Assembly: GCA_963710175.1 (NCBI GenBank) | Contig: CAVPZC010000002.1 | Span: 1,798,001-1,862,000, forward strand | DNA: 64,000 bases | Source of the DNA: Phormidesmis sp963710175 | GTDB lineage: Bacteria > Cyanobacteriota > Cyanobacteriia > Phormidesmidales > Phormidesmidaceae | Direction: 5' to 3' | In this document: one piece after another, positions 15,796 to 24,719 of the stretch | Layout: each line of letters starts with the position of its first letter | Position numbering within the stretch: the first letter of the stretch is position 1 | Made by a program: the position numbers and the translations under genes | The notes under the pieces: model-generated | Databases searched by the model: none | Told to the model about the DNA's origin: nothing | The model's input: only the letters and a program-made list of their open reading frames with translations

Positions 15796-16743
15796 CTAAC
15801 TGGCAAGCCGATCCCGCTCTACACCATACCGCTGCGTGCCGTATAAATCTTTGAAGATATCTAAAAAGGCATAGGCCGCCGGAGTGAGTAAGGCTGCTTT
15901 TGGCCAGCTAATGCCAAGCGGTCGAGTGACGCTGAAGGGCAGCAAGGTGACCCGCACCTCTGGGGGGACTGGCTGAGCAGCGAGTTTCGGCAAAATGCTA
16001 ATGCCTAGACCCTGACGAGTCATGCCTACGGCAGTGGAATCGTTGTCAATAAAGTAGGCCACCTCAATGGGGGGGTGACACTGCTGCAAAAAAGGAAGAA
16101 TTACCTGGCAGCAGTCGTTGCTAGAGGTGATAAGTGGCTGCTTTCTCAAGTCTTCCCAGGTGAGCTGCCGGGGGTGAGGGGTACTGCCGTTACTAGGCGG
16201 GAGCAGTGCAATGAAAGGATCTTCCATAATGGCAAAAGTTTCAAAGTCACCTTGGATAATCGAATCGGCAACCGCAAAATCAGCTTTGCCATCAAGCAGC
16301 GAGTTTACCAATCCGCGCTTGCTATCAAATTCTGTAATTGAGATCTGAACGGTGGGATAGCGCTTGTGAAGGTGGGCGATCGCCTCCGGCAGAATTTCAC
16401 TGGCTAAACTGCGAAAGGCCGCGACTCGTACCTGCCCGCCTTTGATGCCCTTAGCTCTAGCGGCCTCATGCCCCATATCGTCAATCAGGCCAAGTACCTG
16501 CTGAGCCTGAGCAAAAATACTAGAGCCCACGTGCGTCAGAGAAGCCCCCTGACGGCCCCGATGTACTAGCACAACGCCCAGCGCCTCTTCCAAAGCAGCA
16601 ATACTGTGACTAACGGTAGACTGGCTGACATTTAGCTCCAGAGCCGCCTCGCTGAAGTTGCCAGTAGCTGCAACCGTTGCCAGCGCTCTTAGCTGAGACA
16701 GCTTGACTTTGTCATTGAGGCTTTTTGCGGGTTTTCCGGCCAT
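15796..16743 (-). CDS. LysR-family transcriptional regulator
   Basis: This 315-residue regulator has an N-terminal winged helix-turn-helix (LSQLRALATVAATGNFSEAA followed by LNVSQSTVSHSIAALEEALG, about residues 15-56). Its ligand-binding domain starts near GGQVRVAAFRSLASEILPEA. The C-terminal subdomain carries TAVGMTRQGLGISILPKLA, typical of effector-binding LysR proteins. It starts at ATG 16743 and ends just upstream of the glycosyltransferase, so the two may be co-transcribed. The effector and targets are not evident. By family habit it may control a divergent gene, but the next gene on the other strand is about 450 bases away. Confidence 0.92.
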   Translation of the reverse strand: MAGKPAKSLNDKVKLSQLRALATVAATGNFSEAALELNVSQSTVSHSIAALEEALGVVLVHRGRQGASLTHVGSSIFAQAQQVLGLIDDMGHEAARAKGIKGGQVRVAAFRSLASEILPEAIAHLHKRYPTVQISITEFDSKRGLVNSLLDGKADFAVADSIIQGDFETFAIMEDPFIALLPPSNGSTPHPRQLTWEDLRKQPLITSSNDCCQVILPFLQQCHPPIEVAYFIDNDSTAVGMTRQGLGISILPKLAAQPVPPEVRVTLLPFSVTRPLGISWPKAALLTPAAYAFLDIFKDLYGTQRYGVERDRLAS

Positions 16744-17189
16744 AGCTATAGATGGGGTTGATAATTCGTCAGCGAGACGTTTCTTTTTAACCGGTGTGAG
16801 CCTACTTTAACTGTGCATCTTTCAGATGTGCATCTTTAGGCTTCCAGGCTATCGCACTCCATCAGAGGCAGCGCATCTATTTTTTGCATAGTACCCATGT
16901 ATGTAATGCTTTGTCTCTTTTTCTTGGATTTCTTAGAGTAGATACATCGAGAACAGCAGAGATTAAACCCTTCTCGACCTTCAGTTGTTCGGTTCTTTGA
17001 AGCATTCTTCAGCACTCCCCTGCCAGCTCAGAGCCGTCCACAAAGCACAAGCATCCTCCTTGTGCCCGCAGGTTCATTCTCTCTCACCCGAGTTCTTCCC
17101 GTTAGATTGATTCAATCCAATGTGACAGACAAAGGCTGACTATTGTTCTTTTATCAAAGTTTATCTGACCAAACAAAAGAGGTTTACCC
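16744..17189. other. Intergenic region, no gene seen
   Basis: About 450 bases without a convincing ORF or RNA gene. It presumably carries the promoters for the LysR gene and for the small gene at 17190. A short direct repeat (TGTGCATCTTT, then TGTGCATCTTTA) lies near 16813-16837. The length would allow a long 5' leader or a small RNA, but no structure stands out. Confidence 0.4.
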
Positions 17190-17486
17190 GTGAATATCAA
17201 GCAACTCTCTCTCAACTCACCCACTGCCGAGCAACAGCATTTAGAGCGGCTATGGCAGCTTCCTGCCAAGCCCCAGCCCTCTGCTTACTCCTTCACCCAG
17301 GGTCTGAAGCGTCTGAGCCAGTGGCTGCTAGCTTCACTCGTTGATAGCCAACAGGTGCGCATTTGGACAAAAAGTACCCGTGCTGGTGTTCTCTGGTGTG
17401 CCTACGATCCGACTACGCAGCGCAGCGTTGAGCGTTGCTCTGAAGCCGACCTGCGGGCATGGTTAGAAGAGCGCTATCAGCAGTAG
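17190..17486 (+). CDS. Conserved small cyanobacterial-type protein
   Basis: This 98-residue soluble protein starts at a GTG (17190) with AGAGG at 17179-17183 upstream. The C-terminal half carries a dense pattern of aromatic and charged residues (QQVRIWTKSTRAGVLWCAYD, then SEADLRAWLEERYQQ), which looks like a conserved fold of cyanobacterial hypothetical proteins. The N-terminal half has LKRLSQWLLASLV, an amphipathic helix. No enzyme motif is present. It is probably its own transcript in the same direction as the protease and tatA genes downstream. Function unknown. Confidence 0.7.
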   Translation: MNIKQLSLNSPTAEQQHLERLWQLPAKPQPSAYSFTQGLKRLSQWLLASLVDSQQVRIWTKSTRAGVLWCAYDPTTQRSVERCSEADLRAWLEERYQQ

Positions 17487-17630
17487 TCACCCTTAGCAGT
17501 GGAAGAAACAGCAGATTTTGTTGTTCTCCGCTGCTATAAAGTATCTGGGCTAGATCTGTTCTGTAACAATCTGTGAGGCAATGGCGGCGTTTGTCATAAT
17601 GAACTTATAGTAGTCGAGCGGTATCACCGT

Positions 17631-18074
17631 ATGTTTACAAACGTCTCTCAATCTATGGGTAAAGTGATTACGCCACTGACCATCACGAATCGTGGTGACC
17701 AAGTCACTGCCTCACGCGGGTTTATGCCTGCTAACCAGGTACGCTCGATTACGTTGGAGAACGTTCTGGTTGATACAGGCGCTACCACCTTGTGTTTACC
17801 CGCAAAAGTAATTGCACAGCTTGGCTTAGAGCTGCTTAAGGAAGTAGATGTCGCTACCGCCACGGGTGTTAGCAAGGCGCGCATTTTCCAAGATGCCAAG
17901 CTTTCGCTATGTGGCCGGGAAGGTACGTTTGAATGTCTGGAGCTGCCGGGCGGTCAAAGTGCCTTAATCGGGGTTATTCCCTTAGAGTCTTTAGGGTTAG
18001 AGCCCGATCTTAAAAATCAGACGCTGAGAGTGCTGCCCTCCGAATCGGCAGATACCTATTTGACAATCATGTAA
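17631..18074 (+). CDS. Retropepsin-like aspartic protease family protein
   Basis: This 147-residue protein fits the single-domain, dimerising aspartyl-protease fold. The active-site motif VLVDTGATTLCLPAKV (about residues 46-61) has the catalytic Asp-Thr-Gly. The second conserved hydrophobic-glycine segment is SALIGVIPLESLGLEPD (about residues 109-125). A second in-frame ATG at 17655 (MGKVITPLTI) is an alternative start. No signal peptide is seen, so it is predicted cytoplasmic. Bacterial members are little characterised and the substrate is unknown. It lies between a small conserved gene and tatA on the same strand, with only 63 bases before tatA. Confidence 0.8.
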   Translation: MFTNVSQSMGKVITPLTITNRGDQVTASRGFMPANQVRSITLENVLVDTGATTLCLPAKVIAQLGLELLKEVDVATATGVSKARIFQDAKLSLCGREGTFECLELPGGQSALIGVIPLESLGLEPDLKNQTLRVLPSESADTYLTIM

Positions 18075-18137
18075 GCACATACCTTTTAAAGGCTTATGAT
18101 GGTGCAGAGCAAAGCGCAGCAAAATAGGAGCGGCATC

Positions 18138-18326
18138 ATGTTTGGGTTAGGCGTGCCAGAAATTGTCATCATTGGCGTGGTTGCCGTTTTGGTCTTTGGC
18201 CCAAAGCGAATTCCTGAACTTGGTGGAGCGTTGGGCAAGACGCTGCGAGGCTTCAAAGAAGAAATGGATAAGCCTGATGATGATGATGACTACTTAGATG
18301 GCGATGACGACAGCGAATCTGTTTAG
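18138..18326 (+). CDS. tatA: Twin-arginine translocase subunit TatA/E family
   Basis: TatA oligomers form the path for folded proteins across the membrane. The ATG at 18138 has an AGGAG site at 18126-18130 and gives the standard 62-residue product. The frame is open to 18096, but that extension lacks a ribosome site. The N-terminal membrane helix is PEIVIIGVVAVLVFGP, followed by the hallmark FGPKRIPELGGALGKTLRGF amphipathic helix. The tail is very acidic (a DDDDDY-type run, then GDDDSES). No tatB or tatC is adjacent. Its stop overlaps the convergent PIN-toxin stop by four bases. Confidence 0.93.
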   Translation: MFGLGVPEIVIIGVVAVLVFGPKRIPELGGALGKTLRGFKEEMDKPDDDDDYLDGDDDSESV

Positions 18327-18721
18327 AGCCAATCCGTTATTTTGAGACCGGGTACCCTCTTAAATTCTTGGGTGTTGTGGGTTACTAAAGTAAGGCTGCT
18401 GGCTATGGCGATCGCAGAAATCTGAAGATCATAAGCTCCGATTGGGGTGCCCTTCGCCTGTAAATCTGCTCGAATCATGCCGCATATTTTAGCAGCCTCG
18501 CTATCGAAAGGCAGACTCACGAACTCACCAAATAATACTTTTAGGTTCTCAAGATTTTTGTCTGTGCGAGCACTTTTATAGGCTCCGTAGTCAAGCTCGT
18601 ATTTGATGATCTCGCACATGAAAACGTCTTCAGGCGATTGAGCTATCAGATTTTCATATATCTTTTGACTGCTTTTATTCAGATAGGCGATACAGGTGTT
18701 GGTGTCTAGAAGGTAAGCCAT
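18323..18721 (-). CDS. VapC-family toxin with PIN domain
   Basis: This 132-residue PIN-domain RNase is the toxin half of a type II toxin-antitoxin pair. The acidic catalytic residues are visible in MAYLLDTNTCIAYLN (Asp near residue 6), CEIIKYELDYG (Glu) and IGAYDLQISAIAIASSLTLV (Asp near residue 99), followed by THNTQEFKRVPGL, a classic VapC ending. VapC proteins cut tRNA or rRNA, but the target here is unknown. It follows its antitoxin by 13 bases. The pair would be autoregulated by the antitoxin. Confidence 0.9.
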   Translation of the reverse strand: MAYLLDTNTCIAYLNKSSQKIYENLIAQSPEDVFMCEIIKYELDYGAYKSARTDKNLENLKVLFGEFVSLPFDSEAAKICGMIRADLQAKGTPIGAYDLQISAIAIASSLTLVTHNTQEFKRVPGLKITDWL

Positions 18722-18734
18722 GATTTGTATCGAG

Positions 18735-18965
18735 CTAGAGCAAAGAATCTCGTTCGGTTTGAGTTTCTGGACGTTCTCTTTCTAGCGGAGCACCTTCCCA
18801 AGCACCAAATAAATTCAGAAATTCTTGAGACCATTGGCGCTTCTGTGCTGTCTGAACTGGCTGATAAACGAGTAAGATCTCTATCTCTTCATCATGATGC
18901 TCAGGTAGCTGAATTCGGATTGTGCCGTTGCTATCAACATGGGATCTGATACGAATTGTTTTCAT
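18735..18965 (-). CDS. Antitoxin partner of the PIN toxin
   Basis: This 76-residue protein is immediately upstream of the toxin gene and in the same direction. The N-terminus MKTIRIRSHVDSNGTIRIQL and the short hydrophobic run EIEILLVYQPV are typical of small cyanobacterial antitoxins that pair with VapC. The tail is charged and probably disordered until it wraps the toxin. The DNA-binding fold is not obvious as MazE/AbrB or Phd, so the exact antitoxin family is left open. The call rests mainly on the position. Confidence 0.75.
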   Translation of the reverse strand: MKTIRIRSHVDSNGTIRIQLPEHHDEEIEILLVYQPVQTAQKRQWSQEFLNLFGAWEGAPLERERPETQTERDSLL

Positions 18966-19079
18966 GAGGCTACCTGTCTACAGATTCAGTCCCATTGTAA
19001 TACGCTGGAATAGTTGCCATCTCCATGATCGAAAGTAACCTGACTTCGTTATACCTCCTTAATGTATAAGCACTTTCGG

Positions 19080-20531
19080 TTAACTGAAGTTGGCTTCAAT
19101 GATCGTTGCTTTCCCTTCTTCTAAATCTGCTCTTCTTATACCCGCCTTTACAAAGTTAACTTGATCAGAGTAGTTTTCCTGGTGGCTCTTCCGACTTTTT
19201 TCATGTCCGTAGCGGTCGTCGATAGAAAACTTTGATTCATGCCCAATCTGCGCTCCGATAAAGCTATGTTTGTTTAACCTAAAATTTTTGAAAGTGACAT
19301 CACTGAGCTTAGCTTTCTTGAAGCTCGTTTTCTGACAGTCACCTCCTGTGCATTCCTCAAACAAGGTGCTGACAATCTTCGCTCCCGTGAATGTTACACC
19401 TGTAATATCTGTGTTCTTTACTTCACTCCTTGCCATGAATAATGCCCGCTGTGCTGGGGTTTTATTAGACTTTAGTACTGGTACTTTTATCTGACCCCCT
19501 ATATTGCTATTAGTCCAATCGGCTCTAATAAACTTACATCCACAGATTTTAGTTCCTCCAGAAAATTGCGTCTCTGTTAGATGTGCCTCTGTGAAATCGG
19601 CGTCGTCTTTAAAGGTAGTGCTTATAAATACGGAGTTGTTAAAGTGGGCTTTTCTAAAATCAGAGTGTTTAAACTCTACTTTTTCAAAATTGGCTTCCCT
19701 AAAATTATTATCTCGAAAGCTCGCCTTCTCTTTCTCTAGTCGAGTTCCAAATATACAACCTTTGAAATGGGCCTTGTAAAAGCTTATGTTTTCGTAGTTA
19801 CCTTCAAAAACAATTCCTTCTAGAAGTATTTTGCCTAAGTCGAGAAGATACGAGCTACTATCGCCAAGATCTCGTCTGCCTATTGCGGATACTGCTGCTT
19901 GTACATCAATTGATTGATTGGGAACGTAGCTCTCATTAAGAGTTCCTACAAAGTACTTATAATCACCAGCATATGCATCTCTTTCAAGTTCTTCGGAAGA
20001 ACGTCCACCCATGAGTGCCTCTTGGAGTGACTCTTGCTCGTCTTCGCGACAGTCTCCATAAAGTGAAAACTCATCGTATTTGTGTAGATCATCAGATCTT
20101 TGCTCTTGCGCTATGGATGCCTTTGTCCTAATGAATGCAGCCAACACCTGCATAACAGGGTAGTGGTCTTTTTTTGAGTCCATAGCAATACGCTCTAAAG
20201 CGTATATTCCGCCAAGACGAATATGGACATTTTCTTCGTGGCCTAGCATCTCTACTGCTTTTGAAAAGCGTTCTGCAATTTGCTTCTCCTCAGTTACTCG
20301 TAGGTTCTTCACACTAACAAAGGCAGTAATGAAAACTAGGAGTCCACCTATCGCTTTGACTAGAACATCACGCGCAGCTATCTCCGCCTGTATTCGATCT
20401 GCCGGAAGGGGTAGCGAACTTACCTGCGCTTTCGGTAAAAACCAGACAACTGAGAATAATAAAGCGAGGAGTGAAATAGCACCGAAAATGCGAATCAGAG
20501 GATTTGACCAAAAGCTCAGCCTTCTGCTCAT
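19080..20531 (-). CDS. Membrane-anchored pentapeptide-repeat protein
   Basis: This 483-residue protein has two N-terminal membrane segments (LIRIFGAISLLALLFSVVWF and VKAIGGLLVFITAFVSV). A conserved cytoplasmic block follows, RFSKAVEMLGHEENVHIRLG GIYALERIA, known from membrane pentapeptide proteins. From about residue 230 to 470 the sequence falls into five-residue A(D/N)LXX-like units (for example FRDNNFREANFEKVEFKHSD FRKAHF), which form a right-handed quadrilateral helix. It is separated from purB by 49 bases on the same strand and could be read with it. The function is unknown, and nothing indicates DNA-gyrase mimicry. Confidence 0.83.
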   Translation of the reverse strand: MSRRLSFWSNPLIRIFGAISLLALLFSVVWFLPKAQVSSLPLPADRIQAEIAARDVLVKAIGGLLVFITAFVSVKNLRVTEEKQIAERFSKAVEMLGHEENVHIRLGGIYALERIAMDSKKDHYPVMQVLAAFIRTKASIAQEQRSDDLHKYDEFSLYGDCREDEQESLQEALMGGRSSEELERDAYAGDYKYFVGTLNESYVPNQSIDVQAAVSAIGRRDLGDSSSYLLDLGKILLEGIVFEGNYENISFYKAHFKGCIFGTRLEKEKASFRDNNFREANFEKVEFKHSDFRKAHFNNSVFISTTFKDDADFTEAHLTETQFSGGTKICGCKFIRADWTNSNIGGQIKVPVLKSNKTPAQRALFMARSEVKNTDITGVTFTGAKIVSTLFEECTGGDCQKTSFKKAKLSDVTFKNFRLNKHSFIGAQIGHESKFSIDDRYGHEKSRKSHQENYSDQVNFVKAGIRRADLEEGKATIIEANFS

Positions 20532-20580
20532 ACGAAAGACTTGTCCCTGAAGATAGCAGTGTTCAATCTTTAAACGCTCC

Positions 20581-21876
20581 TCAAATATCTAGTCGCTGAT
20601 AGACCTTTGGCAGATTGCGCAACTGGTAGTTGGGGTTAAAGCACTCAGTAATCTCTTCAACAGAGAGCTTGGCGGTGACCTTAGGGTCGGCTTCTATCAG
20701 CTTTTGAAAGTTGCCGTCGGACGTGTTCCAGGCCTGATGCGCGTTGGACTGCACAAGCTGGTAGGCGTCTTCGCGGCTAATGCCTTTGTCAATTAGGGTG
20801 AGCAGCACGCGCTGGCTGAAGACCACGCCGCCGTAGCGGTTCATGTTGTGCTGCATGTTTTCGGGGTAGACCAGCAGATTTTTGATCAGTTTGGTGGCCT
20901 CCACCAGCATGAAGTGGGTGAGAATGCAGCTATCGGGAAAAATCACCCGCTCGACGGAGCTATGAGAGATGTCGCGCTCGTGCCATAGGGCAACGTTTTC
21001 TAGGGCAGCGATCGCATTCCCCCTCAATATCCTTGCCATCCCTGTCAGCCGCTCCGACTTAATCGGATTGCGCTTGTGGGGCATCGCTGAAGAGCCCTTT
21101 TGCCCCTTCGCAAAAAACTCCTCAACTTCGAGCACGTCAGTCCGCTGCAAATTGCGAATTTCGACGGCAAAGCGCTCAAGCGATGCGCCTACGCCTGCTA
21201 GCGTCATGATAAATTCGGCGTGGACGTCGCGGGAGATGACTTGAGTAGAGGCTGTATCTGGCTTAAGCCCTAACAGCTGGCAGGTGATTTCTTCGACCTC
21301 GGGGTCAATGTTGGCGTAGGTGCCCACCGCGCCAGATATTTGGCCGACGGCAATTTCATCTTCAATGCGTCTGAGGCGCTCGCGGTGGCGCTGCATTTCG
21401 GCTAGCCAGCCCGCTAGCTTAAAGCCAAAGGTGATGGGCTCGGCGTGAATGCCGTGCGATCGCCCGATCATCACCGTATCCCGATGCTCCTGAGCTTTGT
21501 AGCGGATCGCCTGGATCAGGTTTTCGACGTGGGTGAGAATGAGCCGGTGGCTGGCGACAATTTGCAGCGATAGTGCCGTGTCGAGCACATCGGAGCTGGT
21601 CATCCCTAAGTGAATATAGCGGCCCGCATCGCCAACGTACTCATTCACATTCGTGAGAAAGGCAATGACGTCGTGCCGCACTTCGGCTTCGATTTCGAGA
21701 ATTCGCTCAACTTTGAAGCTGGCCTTTTCCTTGATAGTCTCTACGGCTTCAGCAGGAATACGTCCTAGCTTGGCCTGCGCTTCGCAGACGGCAATTTCTA
21801 CCTCTAGCCAGGTTTGAAACCTATACTGGTCTGTCCAAAGTTCGCCCATTTCGGGCAGCGTGTAGCGTTCTATCAA
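20581..21876 (-). CDS. purB: Adenylosuccinate lyase
   Basis: PurB catalyses two fumarate-releasing steps in AMP synthesis: SAICAR to AICAR, and adenylosuccinate to AMP. It is a cytoplasmic tetramer. The length (431) is standard. The start is a TTG at 21876 that gives the expected N-terminus MIERYTLPEMGELW. Active-site features are GRSHGIHAEPITFGFKLAGW and TSSDVLDTAL. The fumarase/lyase signature KGSSAMPHKRNPIKSERL is at about residues 262-279 and carries the catalytic serine on a mobile loop. A Leptolyngbya-style HIP1 site interrupts the coding sequence without harm. Confidence 0.97.
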   Translation of the reverse strand: MIERYTLPEMGELWTDQYRFQTWLEVEIAVCEAQAKLGRIPAEAVETIKEKASFKVERILEIEAEVRHDVIAFLTNVNEYVGDAGRYIHLGMTSSDVLDTALSLQIVASHRLILTHVENLIQAIRYKAQEHRDTVMIGRSHGIHAEPITFGFKLAGWLAEMQRHRERLRRIEDEIAVGQISGAVGTYANIDPEVEEITCQLLGLKPDTASTQVISRDVHAEFIMTLAGVGASLERFAVEIRNLQRTDVLEVEEFFAKGQKGSSAMPHKRNPIKSERLTGMARILRGNAIAALENVALWHERDISHSSVERVIFPDSCILTHFMLVEATKLIKNLLVYPENMQHNMNRYGGVVFSQRVLLTLIDKGISREDAYQLVQSNAHQAWNTSDGNFQKLIEADPKVTAKLSVEEITECFNPNYQLRNLPKVYQRLDI

Positions 21877-21938
21877 GAGGTGTACTGGGCCAAAAGCAAC
21901 CGGATCATTCTATCGGGTATAGCACCCCTACTACACTA

Positions 21939-21962
21939 TTTATCTCGAACTTGACGTTAGTT
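21939..21962. repeat. Half copy of the MITE-like terminal repeat
   Basis: The stretch TATCTCGAACTTGACGTTAG and the following TTG resemble the right end of the element at 3387-3411 (TATCCCGAACTGACGTTAG), with one substitution and one inserted T. No partner end was seen nearby. It sits just after a small membrane protein gene and before the purB start. Confidence 0.5.
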
Positions 21963-22148
21963 GACGCGCACGGCTGAAGGCTGCGATCGCACAGCGGGCT
22001 GAGAAAAAGCTTGAAGCACCGCCCAAAAAATCCGGACCGTAGCCGCTACCAAGCAGGCGATAATCCCCAGGGTGAGCATGGCATGAGGGGCATGGAGAAT
22101 TGCCAGGGCAATACCAACCATAATCAGAGAGAGAATGCTTTTATTCAT
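21957..22148 (-). CDS. Small membrane protein, 63 residues
   Basis: The ATG at 22148 has GGAGCGATCA just upstream, a good ribosome site. The protein has two hydrophobic segments (ILSLIMVGIALAILHAPHAM and LTLGIIACLVAATVRIFWAV) and a short polar tail (VRSQPSAVRVN). It fits the many short two-helix membrane proteins of cyanobacteria. The 3' end runs into the MITE-like half repeat, so the natural tail may have been altered. No function is inferred. Confidence 0.6.
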   Translation of the reverse strand: MNKSILSLIMVGIALAILHAPHAMLTLGIIACLVAATVRIFWAVLQAFSQPAVRSQPSAVRVN

Positions 22149-22198
22149 TGATCGCTCCGCCAGAAATGGCTGTGTGGGCTAAGTGAAGAGTCAAAAGT

Positions 22199-22239
22199 AA
22201 CCGGTTGTAATATCTGCTGCAAAGCAGGATTACACGGTT
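22199..22239. repeat. Imperfect hairpin between a small membrane gene and prfC
   Basis: The segment AACCGGTTGTAATATCTGC pairs with GCAGGATTACACGGTT around a short loop, with a few mismatches. It lies in a roughly 330-base gap that otherwise shows no gene. It may act as a transcript end for prfC, but it has no T-run. Confidence 0.5.
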
Positions 22240-22479
22240 GTTTAGCTTTTGGCCCTGCCGCTATCGGCTTTCACTTCTAATGTTAGCGATTGACCACTGT
22301 GCTGGGACCCAATTGGGTGAAACCTTAGCAACGCTTAATGTCATTCGCAACATTGCAACAATGACTTTCACTAAGGATCTGGACGCTTTTAAATAGCGTT
22401 GAGATACCGTTTTCGCGGATCCCTGCGGACGCAGTTGGCCTGCTGCTTTTTTATTAGCCTCTGTATTAAGCCCTCTGTG

Positions 22480-24114
22480 CTAGATATCTTCAGGCTGCAT
22501 ACCTGAGACTACAGGGGCAGTATTGCTGAGCTTGAGTTCTGGGTGATCGCTTTCAGTTTGGCGGCAGTTCCACTCATTTTTAAAGAGCAAAACCGGGCGA
22601 CCATAGCTGTCTTTTACCGTCGCCGTATTAAAGATACGCCCTGCTTTTTCGAGAGCAGGCCAGCCACCAGTGACCCAGCGAGCCACGCTGTAGCCAATCG
22701 GCTCTAGCAAGGTATCTACGCTATATTCATTTTTTAGACGATACTGCACGACCTCAAATTGGAGCTGACCTACAGCGGCTAGAATCGGATCGCGGCGAGA
22801 CTCGTCAGCGGAGTACATAATTTGTACCGCGCCTTCTTCTCGCAGCTCGGAGACCCCTTTGCGAAACTGCTTGAACTTTGAAGGGTTCGGGTTTTTGAGA
22901 TAGGCAAACATCTCTGGCGAGAAGAAGGGAATGCCTTCGTACTCCAGTCTTTCGCCCTGGTAAATAGTGTCGCCAATAGCAAATACGCCGGGGTTATTCA
23001 GGCCAATCACATCGCCAGGGTAGGCGGCTTCTAGAGATTCACGACCCTGGCCAAAAAGCTTTTGAGGGTGGGAGAGGCGCACACTTTTGCCGGTGCGGGC
23101 GTGGCTGACCACCATGTCTTTTTCAAACTTGCCGGAGCAAACGCGGATGAAGGCGACGCGATCGCGATGCCGAGGGTCCATATTCGCCTGTAGCTTGAAA
23201 ATAAAGCCCGAAAAATCTTCCTGAGTCGGCGAGATCGGGCCTATTGTGCTCTCGTGCGGGCCGGGCTTCAGGGCGTAGTCCAAAAAGGCATCTAAAAATA
23301 GCTCGACGCCGAAATTGGTCATGGCGCTGCCAAAAAAGACCGGCGTCATTTGACCGGCGTGCACCATTTCTAGATCCAGCTCCGGGCCAATTTCGTCAAG
23401 CATCTCCAGCTCTTCTTTAAACTGGTAGTACAGCTCCTGGCCAATTAATTCTTTAATCCGGGGGTCGCCTAGCTCAATCACCGTATCTTTGGCTTCTTTG
23501 CTACCGTGCGCCGTGCGCTCAAATAGGTGGAACTGCTGCTGGCGACGGTCAAAAACGCCTTTGAAGCGATCGCCCGTGCCAATCGGCCAATTCACCGCGT
23601 ACGTACTCAGCCCCAGCTCTTGCTCAATCTCATCGAGCAGCTCAATCGGATCGCGTCCGGGCCGGTCTAGCTTGTTGAAAAAGGTGAAAATCGGCATGTC
23701 GCGCATCCGACACACCTCAAATAGCTTACGGGTTTGCGGCTCCAGTCCTTTGGCCGCGTCTTCCAGCATCACCGCATTGTCAGCCGCCGCCAGGGTGCGA
23801 TAGGTATCTTCACTGAAGTCCTGGTGACCCGGCGTATCCAGCAGATTTATCCAGTAGTCATCGTAGTTAAATTGCAGCACCGTCGAGGTAATAGAGATGC
23901 CCCGCTGCTGCTCTAAATCCATCCAGTCAGAAACGGCATGGCGCTGTGCCCGTCGAGCCTTGACCGATCCGGCTTCGTGAATAGCCCCGCCGTACAGCAG
24001 CAGCTTTTCGGTCAGCGTCGTTTTACCGGCGTCGGGGTGAGAAATAATGGCAAAATTGCGGCGATGCTCTACCGCTTCGGCAATTTCGCTGCTGGGCACA
24101 AGAGTGGAGGTCAT
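22480..24114 (-). CDS. prfC: Peptide chain release factor 3
   Basis: RF3 is a translational GTPase that frees RF1/RF2 from the ribosome after termination. The 544-residue length is normal. The G motifs are clear: G1 ISHPDAGKTTLTEKLLLYGG, the switch stretch SDWMDLEQQRGISITST with G2, G3 LLDTPGHQDFSEDTYRTL and G4 FFNKLDRPGRD. The RF3-specific C-terminal part runs from QRLxYEGIPFFSPEMFAYL-like sequence to AAVGQLQFEVVQYRLKNEYS. The ATG is at 24114. It appears to be a monocistronic gene. The family call is certain. Confidence 0.96.
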   Translation of the reverse strand: MTSTLVPSSEIAEAVEHRRNFAIISHPDAGKTTLTEKLLLYGGAIHEAGSVKARRAQRHAVSDWMDLEQQRGISITSTVLQFNYDDYWINLLDTPGHQDFSEDTYRTLAAADNAVMLEDAAKGLEPQTRKLFEVCRMRDMPIFTFFNKLDRPGRDPIELLDEIEQELGLSTYAVNWPIGTGDRFKGVFDRRQQQFHLFERTAHGSKEAKDTVIELGDPRIKELIGQELYYQFKEELEMLDEIGPELDLEMVHAGQMTPVFFGSAMTNFGVELFLDAFLDYALKPGPHESTIGPISPTQEDFSGFIFKLQANMDPRHRDRVAFIRVCSGKFEKDMVVSHARTGKSVRLSHPQKLFGQGRESLEAAYPGDVIGLNNPGVFAIGDTIYQGERLEYEGIPFFSPEMFAYLKNPNPSKFKQFRKGVSELREEGAVQIMYSADESRRDPILAAVGQLQFEVVQYRLKNEYSVDTLLEPIGYSVARWVTGGWPALEKAGRIFNTATVKDSYGRPVLLFKNEWNCRQTESDHPELKLSNTAPVVSGMQPEDI

Positions 24115-24250
24115 CGGCGGTTGGTGGCTTGCTTACACCAATTGTAGTTCTTTGCGTGAGGTCGTTGCCTACCGGTGACCAGATGCGAGCTTTCCCAGTG
24201 CACTTTGAGCCGCGCTGTCGTGATTGAGGGCGTTCTTTTATGGCTTGTGG

Positions 24251-24409
24251 CTAGTTAGAGTCTTGCTTGGAATTGCTAGTGAGCTTATCTGCCAGGCTAA
24301 AAAATAGGCCTGGCAAAACGATGATAGCGAGCAGACCGCCTGCATAAACTGCGAATTCAGAGGCTGTAGCCAGGTGAACATAATCGGAAAAGGTGGTGTA
24401 TGCCAGCAT
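24251..24409 (-). CDS. Small single-helix membrane protein, 52 residues
   Basis: This short frame (MLAYTTFSDYVHLATASEF) contains one strong hydrophobic helix (VYAGGLLAIIVLPGLFFSLA) and a polar tail ending in SKQDSN. Its form resembles small subunits of thylakoid complexes, but I cannot match it to a known one (PsbM, PsbX, PetN, NdhP or similar). There is no strong ribosome site before the ATG at 24409. It is reported as a candidate only. Confidence 0.45.
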   Translation of the reverse strand: MLAYTTFSDYVHLATASEFAVYAGGLLAIIVLPGLFFSLADKLTSNSKQDSN

Positions 24410-24476
24410 GAGCGGTTTTATGATAGGGAGTACTTAGTCTGGTGATAGCACGCTCTAGATCAGGTTTGCGCTGTCT

Positions 24477-24719
24477 ATGGGGAGATTTGTGGACGGGAAT
24501 GAAGCGCTCTGCAATCTTCTGAACGGGAGCACGTCATTCTCGAACGGAAAAAATAGCGTGCAGCAGCAGGTCTTTCGGATTGCCCGACGCCAGAGCGCCA
24601 TCATGATGCGCAAGGCGCGGGGTGACTACTAGGAACTGTCAGACTTTGGCATTGAAGTGCCCCAGGCCGGCCTCGCCTGCTCTTTTTGTATATCTTTGAC
24701 TTGTATATCTTTAAATTAA
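24477..24719 (+). pseudogene. Short ORF fragment with an in-frame amber stop
   Basis: A frame starting MGRFVDGNEALCNLL reaches a TAG at 24630-24632 after MRKARGDY. The same frame stays open and protein-like (ELSDFGIEVPQAGLACSFC) until TAA at 24717-24719. The product is unrecognised. It is either a decayed small gene or a chance frame. The sequence overlaps the convergent P450 stop by a few bases. Confidence 0.2.

Noticed and set aside
18735..18965. A plus-strand 74-residue frame at 18725-18949 as a gene
   Set aside because: It is the complement of the antitoxin gene and lacks a ribosome site.
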